A DNA stretch of 64,000 bases from positions 31,898,082-31,962,081 of the forward strand of contig NC_067207.1 in the NCBI RefSeq assembly GCF_026262505.1, written 5' to 3'. Below are positions 7,762 to 19,305 of this stretch, in pieces (position 1 is the first letter of the stretch; the number at the start of each line of letters is the position of its first letter). This DNA comes from Trichomonas vaginalis G3. Taxonomy: Eukaryota > Parabasalia > Trichomonadida > Trichomonadidae. Position numbers and translations under genes: made by a program. The notes under the pieces are model-generated. The model did not search any database. It was not told the DNA's origin and saw only the letters and a program-made list of their open reading frames with translations.

Positions 7762-10700
7762 ATGAGTATAGCTGCATATGCGTATGAAGCTGACAGAGCT
7801 AAACGTTTATATTTTGGTCAATACTCTCTCACACTTACTGACAAATATATTGTTATCAGTGATGGAAATACCGAGAAATACATAACATGGAAGGACTATG
7901 AAAAGTTTGACCCCATTTTAACTCCATGCACTATGCCATTCATTGTAAATGGTGAAGTTGTCATGAAGAACGACACAACAGTATATAAGTCTGTTCATGA
8001 AGCGTTAGAATATATGTTGAATTATAATCCCGAAAGATTTGACCCAAGCACTACGCCATGTACAATGCCTTTTATTAAGGATGGTGAAATCGTAAGAGTT
8101 CCGGATTCAACGGTTTACACAGCTGTTCAAAACAGTTTACAAAACATTTTAGCGAATATCTTTAATTCAGAAACTACAGAAATAAAATTACCATATATAA
8201 CAGATGCTAAAGAAATTAAATCAAAAACGACAACATTATTTACGTCACTTAATGATTTAATGACTTATATCATTAATATTCCTGCACCAACTATAGCATT
8301 TGATCCAAACTCGACGGTTTGCAGTGTACCTTTCATAAATGACAGTTCATTAATTACTTTAAGGGATTCGACAGTAAATGAATCATTAAAGGCGTCATTA
8401 ATGAAAATCATTGATTTTAATTCATTCATGAATACATATAATTCATTCATTAATGTTTCATATGCTTCTAAAGAAGGTGAGCCAAAAACTATCGATAAAG
8501 CGGTGTATGAAATAAAAGCATCAACGACGAAATTGAATTCGTTAACTTTTGACGGTGATAGTTTCGTTAATGACATAACATCGGGGAAAACAATTTTAAC
8601 GAAAGAATATTTAAAATCTCATGTTAGTGAGTTCGTTGAAATTGAAAAAGAAGGTGGAATTAAGTTCGATCCACTGAATTTCATTTTCAGCTTAGCGAAT
8701 GCGGGTGTTAGTTTCGCTGAATGGACAACTATACAGAGTGAAATAAATGCAATATGGACGTTTTTGGGGTCAAAAGCGGGAATGGGTGAGCTTGTAAATG
8801 CTGCAAGAACATTAGGTGAAACAGGAAATTTTGTAGATGGTTTTAAAAGACTTGTTTCAAATGTTTTAACAAACACAAAGAAATTATTTAGATATACCGT
8901 ACATAACGGACGGATTTTCGAACAGATAGCAACAAACCCTCCGGTTATGGCTGCGTTGATGATGGTTAGAGATATAAAACCACGTAACGACGGGAACGAA
9001 GAACATGAACAACAGGATACTGGTCGGGTTATTCGAGACATTAAAAACGTGTATCCTGAAGTTATTGATTTATTTAGAGGAGTTAATGATTCAATTTCAA
9101 AACATTCTATAACCCTCGATGAAGAGAATAAATTAACAGATTATATATTCGTCATTATTGCAGAATTAATGAAGAGAATAAATGAAAAAGGAATTGGTGA
9201 TATCATTAATGTCAGCGATGTAATGATGAAAAGAAATTTTGACTCATTATTTACAAAACCGAAAACAGAATATAGTCTTTATGACGTAATTACCGAATTA
9301 ATGAAAAAGATTAATGATAATAAGAGTTCTGGCGGAAGAGTTGAATTAGAAGTGAATGATGTTAATGAGAAATTAGCCGAAAAAGCAAACAAAAATGAGC
9401 TTTTAGCTCTGAGTGATAAAGTCAAGAACCACGTTCATTATATAACTTCAGACGAACAGATTATAACGAACTACCATGGATATTTAACACGAAGTGATGA
9501 AGCGAAGACAAAAAATGTTAATGAAAGAAGATATAAATACATTCGTGCTAAAGGTTATGACATAAGCTGTACTGTACAGTATGATGTAGCTAAAGCACCA
9601 GAAGCATTTGGTTATACCGGTGAAATTTATGCCTCTACTTTCAATGTTAACGGTGTATTAGTTGAACCAAGATTTACTTTGAGAGTTAAGTCAAAAATAA
9701 CGTTTGAAGATGCTATTAAAAGTAAAGCTGACAAAGTTGAACTTGAAGCAACGAACAAAGTTTTGAAATCTCATAAACACAACATCTCCGATATAAATGA
9801 ACTTCAAGCTACATTAGACAGTAAAGCCGACAAGAACCATACACATAAATCCTTCACTACTGTTAGAGCAGACGACATAATATTGAACTATACCCTTGGT
9901 TCAAGTGCACCTTTAGAGAATCCAAGTACAAGCGTAAAAGATACACTAAACAATTTAGATAACAGTTGCAGGAATATTGAAGGTCATGCCAGAAACTTTG
10001 AAGCACATGAACTACCAGCAATGTTAGATAAGAAAGCCGACAAAACTTATGTAGATGAAAATTATGCAAAGAAGTCGGAAGTAAATGCTGCGCTTAATGG
10101 AAAAGCCGATAAAGAGCACGTGCATGAAGAATTTCAAACAATCAAGATTAAAGAAATTAAGGCATGCATCGAAATAGTAACAAAAACAGGAAGAGACGGT
10201 GCAACTGTACAAGAACAAAGAATTTATCCTCCTACTTTTCCTAATGGTTTAATAACAAACAATATAAATATTGTAGAAGGCAATAAAACTATAAACGTTA
10301 AACATGAACTTCTAACAATGAAGGCCCAGATTCTTGAAACCATATATCCTATAGGCTCTATTTATACGTCAATGAACTCAACAAATCCGGCAAGTGTTTT
10401 AGGTTTTGGTACGTGGGAACAGATTGTAGATAAATTCCTCTATTGTGCGAACTCTTCAAAGCAAACAGGTGGTTCGAAGAAAATTAAAGAAGCAAACCTT
10501 CCACCGCACACTCATACAGGAACTACAAACACAACAGGTAGTCATTCACATTCAATAACAAAAAGAGGTTATACAAAATTGCAGCAGGTTCGGATAGACA
10601 GGGAATGCATAGATATGATATTTCAAGTGACCCAGTAGATTCAAGCGCAGGTATTTTCTGTGGAACCACAGGAAATCATTCACACACTTTCACAACAAAT

Positions 10701-10770
10701 CCAACAGGCTCGGGTAAAGATATACATGCCACCATTTGTGACTATATTCGCATGGTACCGCGTTCAATGA
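7762..10770 (+). pseudogene. Phage-type tail-collar fibre protein (fossil)
   Basis: A very long frame (958 residues visible). The N-terminal part has about four repeats of 45-50 residues of the form FDPxxTPCTMPFIxDGE...STVYxxVxxxL. A helical middle follows, then repeated KADKxxVxxx and HxHxxxDINELQ units like those of trimeric phage fibres, then IYPIGSIYTSMNST and GFGTWEQI with GGSKKI and LPPHTHTGTT, and late HSHTFTT segments. The last blocks match the tail-collar/gp12-like receptor-binding domain common in bacteriophage fibres and prophages. The likely role is host-cell attachment of a Maverick virion. The copy is broken near its end. Maverick B has a shorter relative at 33607-34996. Confidence 0.8.
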
Positions 10771-10810
10771 ACTCGCTTGAGCCTAGAATAAAATCTTTAT
10801 TTTTACATAA

Positions 10811-11874
10811 ATGAGCTTGAAAGAAGTATTCGAACAACATCCATGGAGGTCATTTAAGAAGTTCAATGAAGCTGCAAAGAGTTGGGGATTTACTAACAGA
10901 GCTGAAGTGAAAAGGTTCTTTGACAAAAATGTTGTACATCAAACAAAAATAAACCCTTACGACTACTTTTTACCAATTTACTCCAACACTCCTGACGCAT
11001 ACCAATTTGACACTCTCATTCAAAGCAGAAAAGGAGGACATAAACCATTCCTCATCTTCATTAATGTTAACACTCGCAAAGCTTTTGCGTATATAATGAG
11101 AAATAAAGGAACTCGTGAAGTGTTAAGAGTTTTACAAAAGTTTGTAGCAGAACATAACCCAAGTACTTTAACATCAGACCAAGACAGCATACCTCAGCAA
11201 TGAAATCACAGATTTCTCATTAAGCATAACATAACTCACTACACTACTGAAGACCATAACCATACATACTCGGCATCATAACCGCTTCATAAGAACGCTC
11301 AGAGATTTAAATCAAGAGCGAGACTTTACCGAAGAAACAATGAAACATTTTCTCGAAGTATATAATTCCTCAACACATTCTACAACAGGACATACACCAA
11401 ATTCAATGACACAACAACAAGAAGAAAAGTATATACAAAAGAAACGAAGCCAAACACAAAATATCAGAAATTCAACACAATTTACCCTCATTCCTGGTAC
11501 AAAAGTTCGTGTAGTTCTTGACGACAAACCGTTGACAAAGAAACGTTTAAGGTTAAGTCGAAATTATTATATCGTAGACTCTACGCAAGGTAATGGATAT
11601 CTTATAAAAGCTGCTGACGACTCATTGCGTTTTATCCTCGTCATAAATTAGTCGAAAGTAGTAATGGCAAACTTGCTGAAACCATTGACGAAGCAAAGCG
11701 AGGAGTGGTTATTGAAATACTTGCTATAACACAAACGATGACACTTATAAAGTAAGATATGAAGGAGGCGTTGAAGATGTTATACCATCTAAGAACTTGA
11801 GAGAGTCAAAGCCAACACATCTGGGACCATTAGAGCGGGAGTACTGGAAAGACAAAAATAGCCAGAAAGAATAA
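10811..11874 (+). pseudogene. Retroviral-type integrase (fossil)
   Basis: Polinton integrases belong to the rve (DDE) superfamily and insert the linear element, making 6-bp target duplications. Visible parts include a DAYQFDTL segment and LTSDQD, fitting catalytic-core aspartates, and a C-terminal SH3/chromo-like beta segment (IPGTKVRVVLDD...NYYIVDS). Compare the minus-strand integrase of Maverick B at 34993-35952. This copy is broken in several places and would not make a working enzyme. Confidence 0.75.
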
Positions 11875-11975
11875 GAAAATTCTTCTAAACTTTTTCATTA
11901 GATGTAAATCAGACATGAACGAGAACAGTCATGATATCATTAATGGTACCATTTATTTTAACATAAACTTTATTT

Positions 11976-12023
11976 ATGTTAGAATGTTAGATCTAACACG
12001 TTTTCTAACCACTTTTCTAACAT
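11976..12023 (+). repeat. Inverted repeat flanking the 313-aa gene, left arm
   Basis: A 48-bp sequence containing TGTTAGATCTAACA, itself a palindrome, followed by CGTTTTCTAACCACTTTTCT. Its inverse lies at 13074-13121, with only one or two differences, so the two arms bracket the gene at 12126-13067. The homologous gene in Maverick B is bracketed instead by GGTGAAGAGGTGAG-type repeats. Confidence 0.85.
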
Positions 12024-12097
12024 GGTCTAAAACTCTCGAAAATCATGAATTTTTGACATTTCCTTATGAAAGAAAAATAACGCTAATTTTTTTCTAA

Positions 12098-12125
12098 GAA
12101 AAATTTTTATCTTGTATGTAAAGAT
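12098..12125 (+). promoter_or_regulatory. Cassette promoter-like motif
   Basis: TTTTTATCTTGTATGTAAAG directly before the ATG at 12126. Related blocks TTTTTATNTTGTATGTAARRACA precede the starts at 13166, 42571, 43274 and 43752, and TTTTTATTGTAAGAAC precedes 40378 and 41354. The conservation, in otherwise diverging intergenic DNA, suggests a shared promoter. Confidence 0.5.
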
Positions 12126-13067
12126 ATGATTTCAACAATAGGTTCTACAATACTTCAAACAACAACTTCACCAAACTCTTTAGTTATGAATCCAACATCT
12201 ATGTTAGTAGAGATGAAAAGCTTCATTCCTTCTTCATATACTTTTGAGACAGAAATACAAAGAATTAAGCAAGAACTTTTAACAAGTAATTTAGACTGTA
12301 GTGCGAAAGATGAAACAAATGAACAGTATCTTTATGACATGCAGGATATTATTGACCATTTACCCAAATTGCCTGAAATCCAACAACAAAAGCTCACTAT
12401 TCATGAATTCGATGAAATAGAAGTGAAACCAACTGACTCAGTAGAAATAAAGAAGTTCATACGTAAAGTAAACTATGAATTCCTTGGTTTTCATTGCAAC
12501 CATAAAGTTATGGACAAAGATTGCGACATGGTATATAAGAACATCTCTGACATATATAAATCTGGGGAGTTTAAGACATACGACAACTTTGTTTCATTAG
12601 TTGCTGAATGTGTATGGCAGATAAGAGATAAAGATAAAAGATGTAAAATATGGAATGGACAAATAAAACCAACAACTTTTGAGTTAAAGAAAACCATTGA
12701 CGCCTTAGTTGTTCTAGCAGGTCAAATTTCAATGTATAACGCAAAAATGAATCCGCAATGTTCAAAATGTAAAGCAGCAATGAGGAAATATAACTACTCC
12801 GTCAAAGAGATAGAACGTATGAGAAACGACTATGCTGACTTAAAGAAAGAAGTAGAGAAACCAGCAGAAGATAAAATGGACATGTTAGCATTTCTGAACA
12901 AAAACTATCCAACTGCTGACGATTTCCTATTATCTGATGTCAAGAAGAAATATAAAGAAACCTTCGGCATAGTTAAAATTTTTGATATCCTTCGTGAAGA
13001 AATAGAAGCTACAAAACTGTTTAAAGTCATGAACCATCGCAACATATACCATGTAAAACGCTTGTAA
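12126..13067 (+). CDS. Conserved cassette protein 1 (313 aa, unknown)
   Basis: The reading frame is open throughout. The protein is mostly helical, with a conserved core FLGFHCNHKVMDKDCDMVYK, a CSKCKAAMRKYNYS segment with two close cysteines, and a charged coiled-coil-like region (about residues 225-260). It is close to the 304-residue protein of Maverick B (41354-42268), which may begin slightly later. The gene always precedes a T5orf172-type gene and a KilA-N-type gene, so it belongs to one cassette. No known domain recognised; a DNA-related role is only inferred from the company it keeps. Confidence 0.65.
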   Translation: MISTIGSTILQTTTSPNSLVMNPTSMLVEMKSFIPSSYTFETEIQRIKQELLTSNLDCSAKDETNEQYLYDMQDIIDHLPKLPEIQQQKLTIHEFDEIEVKPTDSVEIKKFIRKVNYEFLGFHCNHKVMDKDCDMVYKNISDIYKSGEFKTYDNFVSLVAECVWQIRDKDKRCKIWNGQIKPTTFELKKTIDALVVLAGQISMYNAKMNPQCSKCKAAMRKYNYSVKEIERMRNDYADLKKEVEKPAEDKMDMLAFLNKNYPTADDFLLSDVKKKYKETFGIVKIFDILREEIEATKLFKVMNHRNIYHVKRL

Positions 13068-13073
13068 ATAGTT

Positions 13074-13121
13074 ATGTTAGAAAAGTGGTTAGAAAACGTG
13101 TTAGATCTAACATGCTAACAT
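13074..13121 (-). repeat. Inverted repeat flanking the 313-aa gene, right arm
   Basis: Inverse of 11976-12023 and starts six bases after the stop codon. With its partner it could form a long hairpin enclosing one gene, or mark the ends of a moved segment. Confidence 0.85.
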
Positions 13122-13132
13122 AAACATTATTT

Positions 13133-13165
13133 TTCTAACTTTTTATCTTGTATGTAAGAACAGTA
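13133..13165 (+). promoter_or_regulatory. Cassette promoter-like motif before T5orf172 gene
   Basis: TTTTTATCTTGTATGTAAGA followed by ACAGTA and the ATG at 13166. Same motif as at 12098 and 42540. Confidence 0.5.
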
Positions 13166-13776
13166 ATGTTAAAGGTTGAGTTTGAAACAGTTAGAAAGAT
13201 AGACAATGACACCAAAGTGGTTAGAATAGGTAATTTAAACGTAAGATACTCAAAGAAATACAACAAATATTCTTTGTCAGACATTATATCTCCATCTGGA
13301 AAGAAAACAAACGACTGGGTTAGAAATGCTTCAACTCAGAAAATTTTGACAAGAAATCCTGAGCTTATGATATCAGTAAGATTCTATGGAACTACAGCAT
13401 ATCTCATTGACAAAAGTCTTATACCAATAGTTTTGTTATGGTTAGACCCAGTTGTTGGATATAACTTCATAACTTATGGTTCATTCAATACGGAACGTTG
13501 CAGTGAAGGCTTACTTTACATCGTTCAGAAACCGAAGGACTTCAATACAAAGAGATATAAGATAGGAAGAACATATAATATAACTCAAAGATATGACAGT
13601 ACAGTCAATAGAGTCAAGGTTGTGTTCGTTAATGATATGAGAGCTGCAGAAACAGAACTACTTGAAAAGTTTGAGAAAAGGTATGGTGCTCCCATGAAAG
13701 GTAAAGAACGTTTGAAGTAGATGAGATAGATAAAGCTATAAAATTATTTGACGAAGTTGCTGAAAAATACATGTAA
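13166..13776 (+). pseudogene. KilA-N-associated T5orf172/GIY-YIG-like protein (fossil)
   Basis: Nearly the same as the 204-residue protein of Maverick B. The N-terminal half (NVRYSKKYNKYSLSDI ... DWVRNASTQ) resembles a KilA-N DNA-binding domain; the C-terminal half (GLLYIVQKP ... YKIGRTYNITQRYDS ... RAAETELLEKFE) matches the T5orf172 (Bro/phage) branch of the GIY-YIG nuclease fold. Such fusions are common in large DNA viruses and phages. The copy is broken near its end. It may act in regulation or DNA processing. Confidence 0.7.
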
Positions 13777-13862
13777 AGCGTTTATTTTTGGTCTTTTGTG
13801 AAAGTCAGAAAATAAGTTAGTTTTTTATAAAATATTTTTTTATCCGGAATATAAAGACAGAT

Positions 13863-14725
13863 ATGTCAACAACAGAGAACACAACAACTGCTATCGTTCA
13901 TGAAGCCATAAATGAAGAATATGAATACATACAATATAACAAAAAATTGAGACTCATTCGTTCGGTCAAAGACGATATGTACCAGATGCAAAGTATTTTG
14001 ACGGCTTGTTTTGCTCCAGACACTAAGCTTCCTAAAGACTGGTTTAGGAACCAAAGCACCATTGAACTCTTAAGCGAAGCACAGCGAGACATACTTTTTT
14101 CTGAAAACAGTGAAGAACAGCGAGTAGATATAAAAAATCCCAGTCGCCAAAACTCTATGAAAACCGTGAAAAATTGCCAAACGGTTTGAGAGGATATTAT
14201 GTTCATAGACTTCTCGTAAATAATGTGGCACAATGGGCTTCAGCTCGCTATTCATGGTATGTTTGTAAACTTCTTGACGAACTTCACAGACAAGAACGTG
14301 AAGATATGGAAAAGAAACTTCAAGCAAAAGATGAAGTCATTGAATCCAAAGACAAAAGCATACAGAAAAGAATACCACGTTCAGTACCAAAAGGAAAGGA
14401 AAAGAGTTATAAGTATATGATATATACTGAAGAGTTGGAGAAAGAAGAAGACAGTGACATGGTTATGTTGCATTTAGTCAGAAGAAACAACAAAAGCTTT
14501 TACGACCTTGCTAAGATTTACAAATCTGACAGAAATTGGTTCTATTGCGAAAACTTACCGATTTCAATGACACCGAATGAAGATGTTAAACAGATAGTTC
14601 AAGACACACTTCCTCAAACACACTATGACATCAAAGGTTGCACAATACTTACATTCAAAGAAGACTTAACATTACTGAAAGAAAAGATAACAGAATATTT
14701 CGACAACTTCAAAGAGGAAGAATGA
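13863..14725 (+). pseudogene. KilA-N-type protein with DUF3627-like C-terminus (fossil)
   Basis: The middle carries GYYVHRLLVNNVAQWAS, a typical KilA-N signature (tVHplLa..iA.W), followed by a coiled coil (REDMEKKLQAKDEVIESKDK) and a C-terminal domain (YKYMIYTEELE ... MVMLHLVRRN...SF) like the DUF3627 tail of poxvirus/iridovirus KilA-N proteins. The N-terminal third may be an MSV199-like segment. Homologous to 43752-44578. The copy is broken. Confidence 0.7.
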
Positions 14726-14907
14726 AAAAAAATCTCGTCGGGTGCCACGTTAGAACCATAGTGGAGAAAACCATGATAAAAACAAAACGCTCCATGTCGA
14801 TCATAATCGACGAAGTGCAAATCTTCACTTCGTCAAGTTTATTTTGTTTTTACCATTTAAGTGTTGTAAAATGTCGATATGAAGACTAACCAAAAATATA
14901 TTTTTGC
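14726..14907. other. Short intergenic stretch
   Basis: Between the KilA-N-type fossil and a minus-strand remnant. It contains a small hairpin TGTCGAT-CATA-ATCGACGA (about 14795-14813) and a T-rich stretch. No gene supported. Confidence 0.4.
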
Positions 14908-15067
14908 TTAAATGACGTCAGGGTCAATTTCTTCAACCATTTCACTTCCTTCGTCAATGTCAATAGAAGCTTCTTCAACCTTTGGTAAGAATTTCTGTAT
15001 AAACATCTTTGTTCGTTATTGTCTTCAGAGATGAAGGATAATATTTCACATTTGTTTCACCCTTCTA
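14908..15067 (-). pseudogene. Remnant of an acidic-tailed protein
   Basis: A short minus-strand frame reads FLPKVEEASIDIDEG...EEIDPDVI. Its acidic end with IDID/DP resembles the tail of the 139-residue minus-strand protein of Maverick B (EEENIDIDPEMF, 46422-46841). It probably is a fossil of a related gene; the similarity is short and needs an alignment. Confidence 0.35.
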
Positions 15068-15382
15068 TATATTCTTTCTGTTCGAAAGATTTAAAGCAAT
15101 ACTGAAGAAGTCAATGTTAGAGTTCTTATAACAGTATATATGAGTATCTTTGACATTCACGAAGAAACCCTTTTGTTTCAAAACTACTGCTAACTCTTGT
15201 GAAGTATAACGTTTGCGGTCAATGACGATAGCTAATGGTCTGACATACTGACCGAACTTAGATTCTTTCACAAACTTCTTGTTAAAGATAACATTAACAT
15301 TTGAAGCATTATTGAACTCATTCTTGATGGCATTAGCGAGAGCATTGTATGAAAAGAACTTGCAATCTTGCATGTGTTTCAT
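15065..15382 (-). CDS. Hypothetical Maverick protein (105 aa)
   Basis: A 105-residue protein with a central beta/alpha pattern (YVRPLAIVIDRKRYTSQELAVVLKQKGFFV). It faces the polymerase gene across a T-rich 90-base spacer containing the TTTTTTTATT block. Not recognised, no counterpart seen in Maverick B; neighbouring replication genes hint at a replication role, which is weak evidence. Confidence 0.5.
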   Translation of the reverse strand: MKHMQDCKFFSYNALANAIKNEFNNASNVNVIFNKKFVKESKFGQYVRPLAIVIDRKRYTSQELAVVLKQKGFFVNVKDTHIYCYKNSNIDFFSIALNLSNRKNI

Positions 15383-15474
15383 TAAAATAAAAATATTAAA
15401 TTATTTTGAAAAATAACTTAAAAAAAATCTAATCTAAATTTTTTCAAAAAATATTTTTTTATTTCCTACTAAAG

Positions 15475-18400
15475 ATGTATCGGAAGTTGTCTAAGTTAGA
15501 ACACTCGGAAATAAAACAACTTCTTACAGAAGCTAACATAGATGTTGCAAAACATTACGCGACAAACAAAAAAGCACTCGCTGACATCCTCAATGACTAT
15601 AATGGTGCAATAAGTTATGATAGAATTCATGAGTTCATAAAGCCGCAACGCGGCGAGGACGAAGTCCATGCAAGAACTTTTCCTTTAAATGACGTTGCTA
15701 TTGACTTATATCATAGACGTTCAGTACCTCATGAAGTAAGAAGAGAAATGTTTGACATAACAAATGCAAACGTTGGTGAAACAAGAAGAAGAGACGACAC
15801 ACTGAAACAACAGAGAAGAGAGATGTTTAAAAGTGCTATAGAACAAGTTCGCAAAGCTAACGATGTCATTCGTTCCATTGACGACAAACCAAAAGAAGGT
15901 GAGAGATGGTTAAAGAAAGATGAAGAGAATAGGAAGAGAAATGTGAAGTCAGGCAATAGACTCATTGACTTTAACATCGAAGCTTTAGATGAACCAAACA
16001 GAGAATATTTACACAAACATTTCGGTAAGGTTTTCATGAGACTCTTAGAGAAGATTAAAATAAACTCACAACAGAGATGGATGGTATGTTATAAACTTGG
16101 TGGAAAGTATGAATGTTCTACGTTAAACCTCAATAATATGGAACATTACTACATCAGCTCTTGAAGGAGAACTTTATATCAGAGATAGAAGCAAATGCCG
16201 CAGGTATTGTTGAAATGCACTATGACTTCTTCTTGACAAACATAAAGAATCTTACTGAAATAAAGATGTATGATTTAACAGAATATGAAGGCTTAACGAT
16301 GTCAGATGTAAAGAAAGGCAAACCAAAAAAGAGACCATATAGAGATGAAAGCACACTGACAAATGACCAGAAAGCCATTTTGGAAGCTCTTAAGCAAACA
16401 GGAAACCCAGCACTTATAGAAAGCTTTTGGAAAGATAATGGTGAAAAGAAGTTTTATAAGAAGAGAAGCGGTCAGTTCTGGAAGTATCTTTGCACATTAC
16501 CTATAAATCTTGAACGCTACCAAATCTTCAATGAACTGAACAAAGAACTGCAACACTTATGACAGAAGACAATTGTTTCGTTTATGCTTGCATTCAGGCT
16601 GGAGTAAATGAAGAAACTATTGACACATGAGAGAAGTCATTCGTGTTAGAGACTTTCCTCAAAGTAAAGTACAAGAAATTTCTGACGCAACAGGTATAGC
16701 ATTTAATGTTACCATTGGTTACTTCAATGACTCAAGATATAATGAAATAAAAGAGATACATACCAAAAGAATGTGAAACTGTTCGAACTATTGACCTACT
16801 TCTTGTTGAAGACCACTACATGCTAAACGAAAGACTTCCAATGACAACATACTTCGTCAGAAATTACAAAGAAATCTTGAAGGTGTGTGTGGAATGAACA
16901 TTGAGAAACAGATGAAAATATATACAAAGAGAGAGAACAAATATGTAGTTCGTTATGATAGAACTACACCGCTATGGGATGTTATGAAAACATTGTGGGA
17001 GTGCAAATATTTCGAACCTATTTCTTATGGAGAACTTTTCACATATACGACTGACTTATATAAACAGAACCTTGCACCATTTAAAGATTTGACATATGCT
17101 CCAAAGTATTGTGTACAACTGAAGAAGAAAGCAGAGTCAAAAGAAGTAAATAAAAATAAGTGCAAGTTCATTCCTGAGCACGTTTTCTTTGCTGACTTTG
17201 AGTGTAGTACCGATGGCTTTCATAAAGCTTTTAACATATGTTACGACAGTGAAGATGGTTCAGTGAGTGAAAGCATTTGGGGTCAGAACTGTGCAACAGA
17301 ATTTTTGGAACGACTTCCTGACAAGAGTTTAATATATTTCCATAACCTCAGCTATGATATAAACTTCATCTTAAGACACATGACAGAAGTGAAAGGAACT
17401 CCCATCATTAAAGGTTCACGAACAATGCAAATAACTGGCTTATATAAAGGAAGGGCAATTATTATAAAAGACTCTTACAGTGTTATAAATAAGAAGCTTA
17501 AACTATTTCCTGCTATGTTTAACTTACAAACAGGACCGAAAGAAGTATTTCCATATAACTACTACAGCAGTACTTTGTTAGCAAATGACAACAGAACTGG
17601 TGTCATTTCTGAAGCATGTAAGTTTATCCAGGATGCAGATACATTTATGAAAAACATAGATTCCATCAAAGGTTGCAGAATAGATGAAAACCACTTCGAC
17701 TTAGAAAAATATAGCACATTTTATTGCAAACAAGATGTAAGAATTTTAAGAGAAGGTTTTGTAAAGTTCCGCAATGACTTATTGAAAGAGTTTGATTTAA
17801 ACGTTTATGACTACGTTAGTATTTGTTCAATTGCTAACAAATTATTTGAGAACAGAGTGTACTTCCCGAATGGAAATTTATATGACCTCTCAAAAAACCA
17901 AGAGAATTTATTTCGAGATGCATTCAAGGTGGAAGATGTATGTTGTCAGATAACATGAAACAAAAGAGCGAAAAGAAACTCATTGCTGACTTCGACGCTG
18001 TTTCATTATATCCATCAGCTATAGCAAGACTTTATACTTTAGAAGGAATTCCAAAGGTATGAAGGATGAGATGCTAAGCACAGAGTATCTCATGAGACAT
18101 TTATTCGATGACGACCAAAAGGAACCCATTGGTGAAAAGTTTATGTCTGGCTTCTTTGTTCTCATTAAGATAACAGAGATTGGAATACATAGACACTTTC
18201 CTTTAATAGTTTGTGACCCTGAACTAAATCCAGAACTTAACGTTCCCAGAAGTTCAAACACTTGCTGTTTAATGTATGTTGACCATATAACATTACAAGA
18301 CCTCATAAAATATCAAGGTGTCAAATGTGAAGTGTTGCAAGGATACTATTACGATGGAAACAGAGATATTAGAATAAGAGATGAAGTAAAGAAGTTGTTT

Positions 18401-19207
18401 GAGTTAAGGTTAAAGTATAAGAAAGAAGGAAATCCTTTGCAAGAAAATATAAAGCTCATTCTGAACAGTATTTATGGCAAAACTATTCTATCTCCTATTG
18501 AGTCAAAAATAACCATAGTAATGACAAAGATGCTATAAGATATGCCATCAGAAACTACAACCATATAGTGAAGTTCGAAGGTTTGGATGGTTCAGATAAA
18601 ACTATTTTCAAGCTAACGAAAAGCATTTGCAGACACTTTAACTTCTGTCCACTTGGTGTAATATTCTATCAATGTCGAAGAGAATAATGTGTGAAGTATT
18701 CTGTACTGCTGAGGATATGGGACTTCAATATTTTACCAGGACTGTGATAGCATGCATATTTTCAATGAAGACATACCAAAGCTTGCAGCAGAGTTTAAGA
18801 AGAGATACGGTCGCGAACTTATAGGAAAGAACCTTGGTCAATTTCATAGTGACTTTGCAGAAATAACACCTGGAAAACAAAGTTTAGCATACAAGTCAAT
18901 ATTTTGTGGAAAGAAGACCTACATAGACTTACTCACTAACGATTTAAATGAAGTTGCATTTCACTGCAGAATGAAAGGCGTGAAGCAAGATGTTATTGCT
19001 TTAACCGCTAATGAAATGTTTCCTGACTCTGTTCATGCTTTCTATGATGAAGATAAAGGTTTAATGGTTCCGCAAGGAACATATGACAAAGACTCTGAGT
19101 TCAGTTTAATGAAACTTTACAAAGCACTTTATGATGGTCAAGAGATTGGATTTGACTTATGTAAGTCTTTAGTCCTTGCTTTGCTGAAAAGTTTAACTTC
19201 TCAATAA
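15475..19207 (+). pseudogene. Protein-primed family B DNA polymerase (fossil)
   Basis: Polintons replicate with a protein-primed PolB. Recognisable parts in order: a basic N-terminal region (about 15475-16560) with a following NCFVYACIQAGV block, exonuclease motifs FADFECS, FHNLSYDINFI and YCKQDVRI (17190-17750), polymerase motif A SLYPSAI (about 18005), motif B NSIYGK (about 18470) and motif C DCDSMHI (about 18740). The full extent would be about 1,240 codons, normal for the family. The copy has several breaks. Maverick B has no counterpart. Confidence 0.85.
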
Positions 19208-19305
19208 CGACTAAAACAAGCTTTATTCGTAAGTTGAAGTTCTGAGGTCATTTATTTTTGTCAGCAATGAGGTCATTCGTGATAAAAATAAAGCTAGCGT
19301 AGATT

